Positions 39,091 to 50,200 of a DNA stretch of 64,000 bases are shown here, piece by piece. The notes beneath the pieces are model-generated. The model was not told where the DNA came from. It ran no database searches and worked only from the letters and a program-made list of their open reading frames with translations. A program made the position numbers and the translations under genes. The DNA is taken from assembly GCA_028023455.1 (NCBI GenBank), contig JAQFVV010006625.1, positions 250,001 to 314,000 of the forward strand, in the 5' to 3' direction. The stretch is from Epiperipatus broadwayi (lineage: Eukaryota > Onychophora > Udeonychophora > Euonychophora > Peripatidae). Numbering within the stretch: the stretch's first letter is position 1; each line of letters starts with the position of its first letter.

Positions 39091-39632
39091 CGAAAAATAA
39101 AAAAAAAAGACCTTTCTTCCCCCTCTATTCCCTTTTTTTTACCTTTTTTTTTTTTAGCTCCTGCTTTTTCTCTAGTAATTCCACACAACTTTTATATATA
39201 TATTTACTAATTTGGTCTTTCTTCAATCTCCCCTTTCCTTTCTGGTCATGCAAGCAGCTAATACGCCAACCCCCCTGCTCTAGCATAGTTGAATATAATT
39301 AAGTAACATAATATAATTATTAAATATATAAATGTTTAACTAAGATAATACAATTTCTGATTATTATCCTGCTATATAATTTTTATTTTTAGTAAATAAG
39401 ATTAAATATGATTATGAAGGGAAGAAATAAAGTACCCTAATTCTAATGCTTAACTTTTTATTAATATATATTACAAATGACTAAATGATTAATAATAAGA
39501 TAAATTCTAATTAAAATAAATAAATTAAATATGAATGAATAAACGCCTAAATAAGCTAATATTACTATAGGTTATAAATATGAGTTACAAATAAATAAAT
39601 ATGGTTAAATATGTAAAACTAATTAATTATCC
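39091..39632 (-). other. Gypsy core, 3' non-coding region with pyrimidine tract on plus strand
   Basis: AT-rich DNA without ORFs. The plus-strand tract CTTTCTTCCCCCTCT at about 39112-39126 reads on the minus strand as a purine run with AGAGGGGGAAGAAAG, a candidate polypurine tract about 20 bp before the LTR start. Confidence 0.5.
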
Positions 39633-40607
39633 CTAAACTAAAAAAAACTTAAATATAATTTCCCTATGTTGCTCTAAGAGTACTTCTAATCTGGTACGGT
39701 TTAATAAGCGTGGTTTCGAACTCCTTGTATTAGACTTTATGTAATTTAAAAGTAATTTTCTCCAGCTTTCATTTATCTGGTCTGTCCCTTTGTAGAGTGG
39801 GTAAAATTTTCGGTTCTTGGATAAGCGTCCGTTATTTGGAGGCTTATCTTTTACCCAAACTCGGTCCCCTACTTCGAACTGGCAAGTTGAATTCTGTTTT
39901 CTTTTCTTATGCGCGTCTGCATGTTTATGGCATATTCGAGCCTGCTCTTTATTCTGGAGGTCCACTGTTTCACTCTTTATGCTTAATGCTACGGGAATGG
40001 CTGGTGGACCAGTCTTACCAAAATGAAGTCTGTGAGGTGGGAACCTGGTGGACTCATTCTTGGTTTGGTTTATACTCTGCAATACGTGGTCAGTGTTCTT
40101 CACCCAATTCTTGTGGTTATTTCCTACAGTGGCCCGGTATAATCTTCCTAGTTCTCTCATGATCCTCTCACCAGGGTTTGACTTTGGGTTCTCGATAGAG
40201 GTTCTCTTATTGCTCTGACCATTTTCTTGGTTTATTATCCTCGCTATTTTCTCCACCTTTACTTCTGTCTCTGCTGAACCTCTATCTTCCACTCTGACTT
40301 CCCTTTGTACTATCCTATCCTCTGCTTCTTTTCTTTGTCTGTTCCGATCTTCAGCTTCCCCCTTGTCTTCACTATCTAATTTTATTCTTTTTGGTGCTAA
40401 TTCTCTATCTCCTACCCATGCTGTCTCTTTCTGCTCCTTTTCTACCTTATCTACTCTCTCCTGCAGCTCCTGTATCTCTTGTACTCCATCTACACTTTCT
40501 TCTGTGGTTCCTTTGTTTGCTATCTCTAACTCAATTTCTAGAACTTCTACTTTTTTCTCTATTTCTGGTCTTATCTCTATCTTTATCTCTTCCTTTTCTG
40601 TCCTCAC
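39633..40607 (-). pseudogene. Gag tail joined to integrase C-terminal part (gypsy core)
   Basis: The first ~140 residues are charged and gag-like. At about residue 141 (near 40187) the sequence changes to the end of a Ty3/gypsy integrase: NPGERIMRELGRL (144-156), ESTRFPPHRLHFG (185-197), then the C-terminal FEVGDRVWVKD (244-254) and KFYPLYKG (267-274). Protease, reverse transcriptase, RNase H, the integrase zinc finger and most of the catalytic core, with its D,D,E residues, are missing. The ORF opens with GTG only because a frame break lies upstream; at least two frame changes separate it from the ORF ending at 40734, one near a run of eight T at 40672-40679. It cannot encode an active integrase. 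Confidence 0.7.
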
Positions 40608-40733
40608 TTTTTCTCTAGTTATCTTTTCCTTTTCTTCCCTTTCAGCCTTATCTTTTTCTTCTCTGGCTATCTTTTTTTTCCTTTTATATCTCTCCTCTCT
40701 TTTTCTTCTCTATCAGCCTTATCTTTGTCTTCC

Positions 40734-41714
40734 CTATCTCTTTTCTTTTTCTTCCTTTTCTTCTCTATCTCTCCTCTCTTTGCTTTCTTTATTCTGTATC
40801 TCTAAGAGCACCTCCCCTTCTCTTGGTGTTTCCTCATTTTGCTTTCTACATTCAGATGTTAATCTTTCCATTCCTTCTTCTAGAGCAGGGAATTTCTGTT
40901 CTACCTTGCTGTCAAACATGTGCTCTATATATTGTCGCATTTCTTCTCTATCTCTTTTTTCTTTTTCTTCCCTTTCCACCTTATCTTTTTCCTTTTCTTC
41001 TCTATCTCTTCTTTCCTTTTCTTCCCTTTCTTCCTTATGTCTTCTTTCCTTTTCTTCTCTTTCAGCCTTATCTCTTTCCTTTTCTTCTCTATCTCTTCTT
41101 GCTTTTTCTTCCCTTTCAGCTTTATCTCTTTCCTTTTCTTCTCTATCTCTTCTTTCCTTTTCTTCCCTTTCAGCTTTATCTCTTTCCTTTTCTTCTCTAT
41201 CTCTTCTATCTTTTTCTTCCCTTTCAGCTTTATCTCTTTCCTTTTCTTCTCTATCTCTTCTTTCTTTTTCTTCCCTTTCAGCTTTATCTCTTTCCTTTTC
41301 TTCTCTATCTCTTCTATCTTTTTCTTCCCTTTCAGCTTTATCTCTTTCCTTTTCTTCTCTATCTCTTCTTTCCTTTTCTTCCCTTTCAGCTTTATCTCTT
41401 TCCTTTTCTTCTCTATCTCTTCTATCTTTTTCTTCCATTCTCTCATTATTTTTGTTTATTATTTCCATTATTGTCATTAGGCTTGGTGCCTCGTTTACTC
41501 CCTGTTTTTCCTTATGCCTCTTTTCTTGTGTTGGTTTTGGCCCACTTTTCTCTTCTAAGTTTTCATATTTGCTCACTGCTATTTCCTCCTCCATACTGCT
41601 ACTATCTTTTACTATCCTTCTCCCCGATCTCAAAGTTTTACCATCGCTTTCTACTTCATTTCCTATCTGCTCTTCCTGTTCCTCTTTTCCCTCCTCTTTT
41701 CTTTCAACTTCCAT
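40734..41714 (-). CDS. Gag-like ORF with expanded Glu/Lys/Arg repeat (gypsy core)
   Basis: This 326-residue ORF starts at ATG 41714, about 550 bp after the primer-binding region, where gag is expected. Residues 1-90 are acidic with KTLRSGRR at 26-33, a motif type seen in gypsy gag proteins of insects. Residues of about 95-225 are an 18-residue repeat (REEKERDKAEREEKxRRD) that predicts a long charged helix. QYIEHMFDSKVEQKFPALEEG follows after it. No zinc knuckle is visible. The ORF ends at a TAG (40734-40736); similar charged coding continues downstream in another frame, so it is cut short by a frameshift. It probably encoded a structural retroelement protein; function today is doubtful. Confidence 0.6.
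   Translation of the reverse strand: MEVERKEEGKEEQEEQIGNEVESDGKTLRSGRRIVKDSSSMEEEIAVSKYENLEEKSGPKPTQEKRHKEKQGVNEAPSLMTIMEIINKNNERMEEKDRRDREEKERDKAEREEKERRDREEKERDKAEREEKDRRDREEKERDKAEREEKERRDREEKERDKAEREEKDRRDREEKERDKAEREEKERRDREEKERDKAEREEKARRDREEKERDKAEREEKERRHKEEREEKERRDREEKEKDKVEREEKEKRDREEMRQYIEHMFDSKVEQKFPALEEGMERLTSECRKQNEETPREGEVLLEIQNKESKERRDREEKEEKEKR
41057..41436. repeat. 54-bp minisatellite inside the gag-like ORF
   Basis: Seven units of 54 bp (18 codons) lie head to tail. The variable codon after EEK alternates Asp, Glu, Asp, Glu, Asp, Glu and ends with Ala, so the copies expanded partly as 108-bp pairs. The low-complexity bias leaves five other frames open over this stretch; those ORFs are shadows. 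Confidence 0.85.
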
Positions 41715-42266
41715 TTTATTTTTATTTTTCTATATATATCTTAGTACTATTATTTTCTTTGATCTGCTTCTTTTATTTTTATATCTGACAGCTGACTCGC
41801 CGTCTACTCCCCCAGAACTGACTACCTATCATTACCTCAATCACTCCTTCTTTGCCCATTTTTCCTTTTTATTTGCTACCTGATACATTTAAATAATAAA
41901 TATAAAAATATATAATAAGCACATCTAAATAATCAAATTAAATTTTCAGACTCACCCAGCTTCTGACTTGTCACCTGTGGTTTCTCCCTTAAAATATAAA
42001 ACTTTTTTTTTTTTCAGTACGCGTGTATTTCTTTTTCTTGCCTGATCATTTGTGTATTTATATATATTTTTCTTGCTTGATCATTCTCTTGCTCATCCCC
42101 CTCTGAATCACCAATTTATTTAAATTATTTACAAACTCAATTATTTATCAATTTTAATACTAGATTATGGGTTGTTTTGTTTAATTTATACATATTTTTG
42201 TCATACTGCAGTGATATTTGGAACGAAAAATATAATAACTCTACTCAGGGTTGTGTACTTAGTCTA

Positions 42267-42286
42267 AGCCCCACGTTGGGTCGCTA
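42267..42286 (-). promoter_or_regulatory. Gypsy core, primer-binding region
   Basis: On the minus strand TAGCGACCCAACGTGGGGCT follows the LTR and a T-rich leader. It fits the gypsy-type primer-binding region TGGCGxCCAACGTGGGGCT, with A for G at the second position of the usual TGG. Confidence 0.65.
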
Positions 42287-42310
42287 ACTCCGGGAAAAAA
42301 AATATACCTA

Positions 42311-42684
42311 TGTAACGGTCAGGTTTGTACATTTGCTCAACAGACTGAGAGTCCAAGCCAGAGAACCAAAAGCTGACCAAGTCGGGATAGTAATACCCTA
42401 CGTCTGATCATACCTCAACTCTCTCACTCGTGCTTCCAAGTCAACCCATCGCGAATGACATGCCTGAGGTTACACTCGATATCTCTTTGATCACGTTCCA
42501 GCAATAGCAAAGCAGTAAAACATGAGACATTCCCCCCCCCCCTTATTACATATTCTATTATATACCTTAACTAGTGATTCATAAGATAATGAGCAAGTAA
42601 TGAGACTGAGACAAATTTATATTTCATAAATTTAATATAACAATAAATACTCAAGCATAGTAGGTTGTGTACAGCTAGCTCACA
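42311..42684 (-). repeat. Gypsy core, 5' LTR or its 3' end
   Basis: On the minus strand it runs from TGTGAGCTAGCT to CGTTACA and lies just upstream of the primer-binding region. It continues seamlessly into the rest of the right arm, so it may be only the last part of a longer LTR. The bases outside the direct repeats do not form a matching target duplication, which speaks against a simple 375-bp LTR pair. Confidence 0.65.
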
Positions 42685-42689
42685 TGCAG

Positions 42690-42900
42690 GTGAGTGGATT
42701 CTCAGGGTTATAAATAATAATACAAAGCAATGAATGCATGCTCAGAGTTATAAAACAATATTATTACAAAGCATTCAGTGTGTTCTCAGGGTATAAAATA
42801 ATAGTACAAAGCATTGAGTGGATTCTCAAAGTTATAAAATAATATTACAAAGCATTGAGTATGTTTTCTCAGGGTATAAAATGATATTACAAAGCAATAG
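42690..42900. repeat. Five-fold 41-45 bp tandem repeat in right arm
   Basis: This is the inverted counterpart of 38068-38273, with the same number of units and unit order, so the repeat existed before the arms were duplicated. Confidence 0.7.
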
Positions 42901-43879
42901 ACTCTTAGTAAGCTTATGTCACCTTTCATGTTGTAATTCATGCCATGTTTTATATGTTTGAAATCGGTTATAGTTAGCTAGAGTAATCGAGTTGATGGAT
43001 AAATGCTAGATATTACTAATACGTTGAAGATTATATCATTGTTGCTAAGTTTAAAATATTATAATGACTAAGTTTAAGATTATATTATAAATATATTCAA
43101 AATCATATTATAGATATTTGCGATAATTCCGGGTGCACCTAATATTGTTATACAGATAAACGCATTAACTCAGATTCTAGGTCGGATCAAAGCCGAAGTC
43201 ACTTTCTAGGGAAACTGAACTGAGATGTGGTGGCAGGGGAACGTCAGATTCTAGTGCGTTAGAAACTATACTATCAGATAAGTGCGGCTCGAATGCATTC
43301 TTAATGGGGTTTATTACCTAGTAAACGGTTCCCTAACCGATCTGCTTGCTACAATGGAAGAGGCCTTTTTATTAAGAACAGAAGATTGGCTTATGAGCCC
43401 TTTGGAAACGCTTTGGTTTCGTTATCTAGAATAAATGTCACATTTGCCTAAACTTTCGAGGCGTGACTTGACGAAATACGAAGAACTGTCGCAGTGGCCT
43501 AAACTTTCGAGGCGTGCCTGGACGTGGAACAATCTTGAGATGGGCCATTATAGACATAGCAAGTAGATATGCATTTTTATGCAAATTAGCAATACATTCG
43601 CAACGCTAAATTAATATTTAATAAATTTAATTACGCCAAAATCTTAGCTTCTTCAGTGCTACTACCACCGGTCAGTTCATAAATGAGATTATTAAATGAT
43701 AAAATGATGGCGATAATGAGAATCTGATTTAAGGGTTTTCTGCATAGCTACTTATAGAACTGGGGACATTAGTTATATAGTATAACTAGATCTAATATCA
43801 AACGGATTGTTAAATAATAAAATGTGAGTTATAAAATAGCTCACGCAAATTATTGATGTTTAAATAAATTACACATCTT

Positions 43880-44350
43880 AAATAATTCGTCAAAATAGAC
43901 CTTACTAATAATGAAAAATGGGTTTTAACTAACGAATGCAAATCTATATTTTAAATAGCTTGCGTGAAATATACTTTTTCAGATAACTGGCAAAATACAT
44001 ATTTTAAATCATTTACGCAAATATAATTCTTAAATAACTTGGGCAAAATCTGCGTTTTAAATAGCATACGCAATATACGTTTTAACTAACTTTAGCAACA
44101 TTTTCATTTTATATAACTTTAGAAAAGATGCATTTTAAATAATAGACGCTAAATATACCTTTTAAATAACTTTAGCAAAACATTTTCATTTTCAATTAAC
44201 TGGAGAAAAAGATGCATTTTAAATAATATACGCAAATATATCTTTTAAATAACTCTAACAAAACATTTTCATTTTCAATTAACTTGAGAAAAGATGCGTT
44301 TTAAATAATATACGCAAATATACATTTTAAAATAAGTTTATCAAAAGATT
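43880..44350. repeat. Degenerate AT-rich tandem repeat in right arm
   Basis: This is the inverted counterpart of the block at 36705-37110, with units like TTTTAAATAATATACGCAAA and TTTAAATAACTTTAGCAAAA. It is longer than the left block. Confidence 0.55.
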
Positions 44351-45278
44351 TTAAATAACTGGTTCGATTCACTCTAGCACAAATATAATTCAGAAAAGAG
44401 TCTTAGCTATATTCTTTATATCGCAATATTGATATAATAAAAGTAATTGCTCACTCCCCTCCCCCAATAATTTATTAACACACCAGACTCCGTTCTGATA
44501 AAAACACAGCATAAATCAATAAACATGAACTTAAAATATAAGAATTGCATAAAATGATCGATAAGATAATAATTTAGACATAAAAATTTATAGTATGGTT
44601 TTATAGAAACTAGATGTGTGTGATTATTTAAATTATTAATGATCAACGCCTACTTAAAGTTATTAATGATCAAGCAAGAATTGAGGGTGTTCTAAGATTT
44701 AAACCATTTTACGATAAACATTTTAGTGGAACATTTAGAAATATTATAAATTATGTGATTTATTTAGCTAGCTTTCATTTAGTATACGTTTTAGTTAGGA
44801 AATGTAATATTTTGTAGAAAGGATTTACCGGAAAGTCTTTAAGGCCTTGTTCATTGCGCTTCTCTTTATATTCAGTCAGGCTGGGCTTCTCTTAGGTTTT
44901 AGTCTGGATGTAACTTCGTGAATTTATCTCTGTGGCAGCTTTCTCCATTTCTCTGATCAGGAACTATCTGGTCTCTCAGGTACAGGTTCTTTCTCTTGTG
45001 ATGGGCATGGTGGAGGTCTTCTTTCATCGGTAGCCGCTCGTGGAAGAGCAAACGGCTGTCTCTGTGTCTTCTAGCCAACGGTCATTTTACAACAGCTTGG
45101 ATGATGGTTTTTTTTAGATTTAGCAGTCTAAACGGCAGGAACAGTTTTCTTAGTTAACTCTGGTCTTCGGAAATAAACTTTGGTAGCCAGCACAAATTTC
45201 TCAGCAACAGAAAAAATTAACACGGATGATGATAGATGGATGGAAGAGGCTAGGTTTTTTTAGAGGCGCTATTTTGGG

Positions 45279-45289
45279 CCCTTTTTATA
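45279..45289 (-). promoter_or_regulatory. TATA box, right arm (minus strand)
   Basis: The same TATAAAAAGGG is present about 690 bp from the arm's outer end, pointing towards the gypsy core. If the arm is the 5' LTR, it would drive the gag-like ORF. This is inference from position and motif. Confidence 0.45.
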
Positions 45290-45988
45290 CTGTATTTTTG
45301 ACAGAAGTAACCTCCTACTTCTGAGTCTGCCACATCACAAGATGACCAGTTCGAATTAGCCCTTAACCAAATATCCAGTTTAGTAAAATATTAAATATAG
45401 CTAAATCTGGACTTGGAAAGACTCTATTGTTTTAATTGACTTCGGTTTTAAAAGATATATTTCCAAGATAAATGGTCACAAGCAATTTGTATAGATTTAT
45501 GCCTGACTGAATATTATAATTGGTTATACTTTTTAAATAGGTCAAATTTTGGCCAGAAATGTTTATTTTTGGAACGAAGTGTTAAAACTGATAAAACTTT
45601 CTGCTTGTAATTTTAAGGAAACAAAAGAATTGAAAATTATTTAACTTGGAAATTAGTCAAAATGAATACTGACTTAAATAATTATTTAGAAAGAATATTG
45701 AAAAATAAGTAATATTATAAATTTAAACTTATTATGCTATGATATAGATAAATTTTAATTATAGTTATGTTTATTCAGTTTTAACAAATCGAACAGACTA
45801 TGCTCGTATATAAATATTTGAGATTGTAATTTTATATTAACAGGACGATTATATACACACATACTCGCAATATTATAAGCAATAAGCAAAGTTTTTAAAA
45901 TTTAAGAAATACACGCCATCTGAGTACAACAAATATATACTATTATCTTTGATAATAGGTGAAACAGGTGTAACCGTTTCAATATATT

Positions 45989-46012
45989 AACAAAAAAGTG
46001 ATAATATTAGTT
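45989..46012. repeat. 24-bp host sequence at right edge of element 2
   Basis: This is the second copy of 35087-35110. It is far longer than the 4-6 bp duplication of LTR integrases, so it was probably made by repair or recombination and not by normal integration. Confidence 0.85.
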
Positions 46013-47080
46013 GAAATGTTGGTAAATTTTTAATTTAATTCATTGCATATTATTCTACAGAGAATATTCTGATAAATTTAAAAACTGAAAACAAAGCAAA
46101 ACACAAAAATAAAACTCTACAAACTTTAGATCCTAAATGGTATTAATTTTCTTGTGAACTCTATTCACAGAAATTATATAGACTAGCATGATCTCTGATG
46201 ATTCCTGCTTTAATATATAACAATTGTCACTATTTATATATAACTGAAGGAATTAACAGTTAACTCAATTTCATCTCACATTTTTATAATAAAATATTTA
46301 ATCAGTAACACAGGATTGTTAAAGACCTCCATCTTAAAATTGCAACATTGACTTAAAATTATTCTGCTTATTTAAAAATTTCTAAAATGCATTGCCATTT
46401 AGTGACATGATTTGTGAGTTCAATGAGAACTGAGCTAACGCATACATTAATGATAAAATTAATTGCCAAATTTCAAAATTCTCTTCAAATTTTTAAACAA
46501 TATCTTCAGTTTTGCTATAATACATCTAGTTTTTTTTAAAAAATAACCTTATTGATATTTCACCAAGTTAGAAGTAAATACAAATATAGTTGTAATATAG
46601 AAAACCTTAATCCTAGCCATGTTATTAGATCAAAAAAAGATATTATATAGGAACCAGTTAGATTTAATTTTATTGTTTTTTTATAATAATAAGTATTGGT
46701 TTATTTAAAAGTTTTACATTGCTAAAATGATAAAAACTCAAGTATTATTACATTAATAATGGGAATTTGTGAAATGTGTTAGAAATACTAGGTCAAGAAA
46801 AGGATAATTATAAAATTTATTGTTTATATTTTGTCTTCATTAATTTTATCTACGAATTTTCATTTGTTTTTAAAAAAGGTAATAGAAACATGTTTAATGT
46901 CATCACTAGTTTTTTGATTAGTTTCAAATTTTTTTTAGACGCAATAATAACAAAAGAAATAAATGCGTATTAGGATATGTACTGTTTATAAACGATTTAA
47001 AAGGAAAAAATGAAGAGATCTGTCTTTGATATTTTTTTTTTTATTTCACAATATTAAGTAATTTTACTAAACTTAAAAGT

Positions 47081-47238
47081 AAAAATCAGTCATATATCAC
47101 ATGACATATATAGCTTGTATTACCAATATGTAATATATAAAGAGCCTGCTACTAGCTCTAAACAAGCTTAATTTTTTTTATGATAAATGCTACAAGAGAA
47201 AATACACGAAGCTTTTATCTATGATGGTCCCCAAAAGG
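47081..47238. mobile_element. B-type insert, copy in B2
   Basis: This has the same sequence at the same position of the unit as in B1, with rare substitutions. It shows that B1 and B2 descend from one B unit after the insertion. Confidence 0.6.
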
Positions 47239-50200
47239 TAATTAAAATATATTTTATATAGTACTTTTGGCATAAAATGTTATTACAGGGCAATTGTATT
47301 ATAATTGCAATTATTTAGTTAAAAAGGAAAGAAATAATCAAATAACATTTTTCTATAAAATCATTTCGTTAAGGTCAAACACAAGCCTGTTTGTGTAATT
47401 ATGGGATTGGATGAATATAGGATTGTAAGAAAATATCACATAGGAGTTGAAAGCAGTAGATATCTGTATTTTTGAGCAGTAGTCAGGCTTGATTCAGTAG
47501 TAGAAAAAACAGAGGCATCAGTTAATGGTGAGAATTACTTTTGTAGTAATAATTACCTCATTTAATGTTATTTTAAATAACAGTTGCTTAAAAGGAAGTA
47601 CAAAATCTATGTGATAAATTTGATCTAAAAACTGTGTATCATCACAGCTCTCCTTGTAGCATGTTGACTAACAATGTGAAAATAAAATTTTTCTAGAGCA
47701 GCCTGTATAAGTCTTGTTTTAATCTAACCTATTGAGTGTCTAATTTTGTGTGTCATGATTGCCAATAAATTAGTCATTTGAAAAACATCCTGATAGTTTT
47801 AGCCTACATGAAAATTATTGTGTTAAAATGAATAAATTTAACTGTCTCTTATTCAAGTAATCTGTGTTAATGATGAAGTTATAATAATAAAAAAATTGAG
47901 GTCCATAAAAATTAATAAGACAACACTGAAAAAGAAGATTGTTTAAAGTTAATAATGAAACGTGTCATAAGAAAAATTGAAAGTTGCAACTCCATGGAGA
48001 AGCTCATAAAAGCAATCTATAGTTAAAAGTTATTTTAATGCGCACATAATACTTATATTTGGAAATAATTTTCAAATTAAGTTATAAGTGATAATACTAA
48101 ATATTTATTTATTAAATGTTGTTTTTTGTATCTTATTTTCTCTCCAAAATTAAATTGATTTCTACCTTTTTATTTTCATTTAAAAAGAAATAGGAATTTT
48201 GGTTATTTACTTTTTTCTATCTTGGTGAAATTTGGCTTTAAAATTTTAATTACTGTATATGACATAATAAAGTTTAAAATAAAGACTAATAAATTCAATA
48301 GATGAAAGTCTAAAACAAGTCAAAATTAAGTGGAATAAGAAGTTAAATTTTTTGATAAATTGTACAAAAGTTGGAATTGTCATTTTATTACATTTGTTAT
48401 TAAGCTATTTTTATTAGTTAATTTATTAAATAATTATTATAAAAATTAAGTGTTAATGTAATTATTTATTTAGCTATCTGTTTTCTGAGATGGAAGTCTG
48501 TGTGATTGGAGTGCATTATAATAAAGTGTTTTTAGACTTTTTGTAATTTATCTCAACAAGCCTTTTGCATAAAATAATACTAAGTTATATATTTATAAAA
48601 AAATCAAAGATGAAATTAATTGAAAATATCTCTGGCAAAATGGCATTTACTAAAATGAAAAAGCAATTATTGACCTATGAAGAAAGAAATAAGGAAAATA
48701 TTAATACCATGCCATCTATGGTATGTACTAGTATATATTGGTAAGCTATTGGCAATGAATAACAAATTAGAAGCAAAATAATAAGCTTTGAGGTGTGGTC
48801 CTGAGAAGGATGAAGATACTTTTTTTGAATATATAAAATGACAAATGCATAAATTAAAAAAAAATAAAACAAAAAAATTATTGATTGCGGAAATTTAAAA
48901 TACAAAAAATATTAAATCGAATGTATATTGCAAAATACGAATAGTTTAATGATTGATGTTTTGGAAGTTACAATAAGTAACATTAAAAAAGAATAAAAAT
49001 ATCTGAAGTTGTTGTATAATAAAATATACAAAAGTCATAGATTGAAAAATCTGGTTAAAAAGTGGGCATAATGAAGAAGGTGATGAGTTTGTGATGTAAT
49101 GAAAGGACACAATACTATTGAGCATTACATAATAAAGAAACTTCCAATTGTTGGAATATTGTGTAATACTCTATTCTAAGAAATATAAATCATGATATCT
49201 GAATTAATCTTGGTAGGGTCAAGAATAGAATACAAAAACATTTTTTGAGGAAAATTTGTAACATGATGCAGTTTTTGTAATTATCAAGTTTCATAAGAAT
49301 GATTGTAATATTTTTTATTTGAAAACTAATTTCATTGCATTTATATTTCATAAATAAATGATAGATCAGGTAATTTTTTATTATGTATGTTTCTAAAAAT
49401 ACATTTATCAAATCCATCTTACATAAAAAATGGATCATAAAAAATGTTATTCAAAATTAAGATTCAATGTGTGTAGTAAAAAAGCTTATTTCTTTTGTAT
49501 TTTGCTTACATCATTTAAAATACTATGCTTAGTGTTATTTCAAACACCTTTTAGTCATAATCATAGCAGCAACACTGTAAGTGAATTATGCAATTTTACC
49601 AAATTAAAAAATCATAGTGTACTACTTATATATTGTCAGTCAGTCAATTTACATAATTTCCATTTGAATCAGAGAATGCATTTCTTTCACATTAATGCTT
49701 GCATATTATGAATGTAGTACCAAATTTATGTGATTTTGTCTTTTATATAATTACTTTTAGAACAGATAATGCTAGTTGCAGTAGGTTGAAGTAATGGTTT
49801 TGTTTTATTTCATGGTCTAAAAATATAGATCTAACTTCTGCATTGATTTTTGCTCTACTGTGCAGTATCCATCACTGTGTCTGTCTCATTGCATTGTTGG
49901 CTCAAGATTAATCAAAGAAAACAGCATTTCAGTTACAATTATTGCATATAACTTTGTATACAACCTGGCAAGCCTGCTCTGTGAAAACCATAACATGAGT
50001 ATTGTTTATTACATGGTTCACATTAAGAAAAAAGCAAAACCTTACTCTTCATGTGTTTAAAAATTTAAATTTAAATTTTGTGTTATACCAGGTATATATG
50101 GACGTCATATTCAGAAATTGTGTTTTGATAGTATGTATCTGTTTGTAGTTTCTGAATAGAATATTTTAGCCTTTTTCAAATGTATCTTATGTTAACTTAA

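Larger units (their letters stand above)
42285..45962 (-). repeat. Element 2, right inverted arm (3678 bp), probable 5' LTR of the gypsy core
   Basis: Read on the minus strand this arm would start at 45981 with TGAAACGGTTACACC, contain a TATA box at about 45279-45289, end with TTACA at 42311, and be followed by a T-rich leader and a primer-binding region at 42267-42286. That order is what a 5' LTR should show, and the TGAAAC hairpin start is the same as in element 1. By eye it is well over 90 % identical to the left arm in inverted orientation. Confidence 0.78.
35111..45981. mobile_element. Element 2: 10.9-kb inverted (palindrome-like) element with a gypsy core
   Basis: The left arm (35111-38682) is the reverse complement of the right arm (42285-45962); between them lie 65 bp of junction, a partial third LTR copy and a minus-strand gypsy remnant. 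The right end extends 19 bp further, as the hairpin TGAAAC...GTTTCA, than the left end. The host sequence resumes with a 24-bp duplication of the left flank. I infer that the arms are long LTRs of about 3.67 kb (TGAAAC...TTACA) and that the left one was added in inverted orientation by rearrangement. A foldback or large-TIR DNA transposon with a nested retroelement is the alternative; no transposase is visible. Confidence 0.75.

Noticed and set aside
40363-41883. Plus-strand ORF of 506 codons rich in Ser, Leu and Phe
   Set aside because: It is the antisense of the gag minisatellite and the integrase remnant. The biased repeat leaves several frames open; the minus strand has the gypsy motifs, LTR order and primer-binding region.
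38722-42684. Simple gypsy insertion with 375-bp LTRs nested in another repeat
   Set aside because: The outer flanks (ACCTA on the left, TGCAG on the right) give no target duplication, and homology runs beyond TTACA on one side. It is possible but less consistent than a rearranged long-LTR element.
35111-45962. Classical TIR DNA transposon or Maverick-like element
   Set aside because: No transposase, polymerase B or capsid-like ORF is present, the flanking duplication is 24 bp, and the arms contain TATA box, leader and primer-binding context as in LTRs. It is kept only as an alternative.
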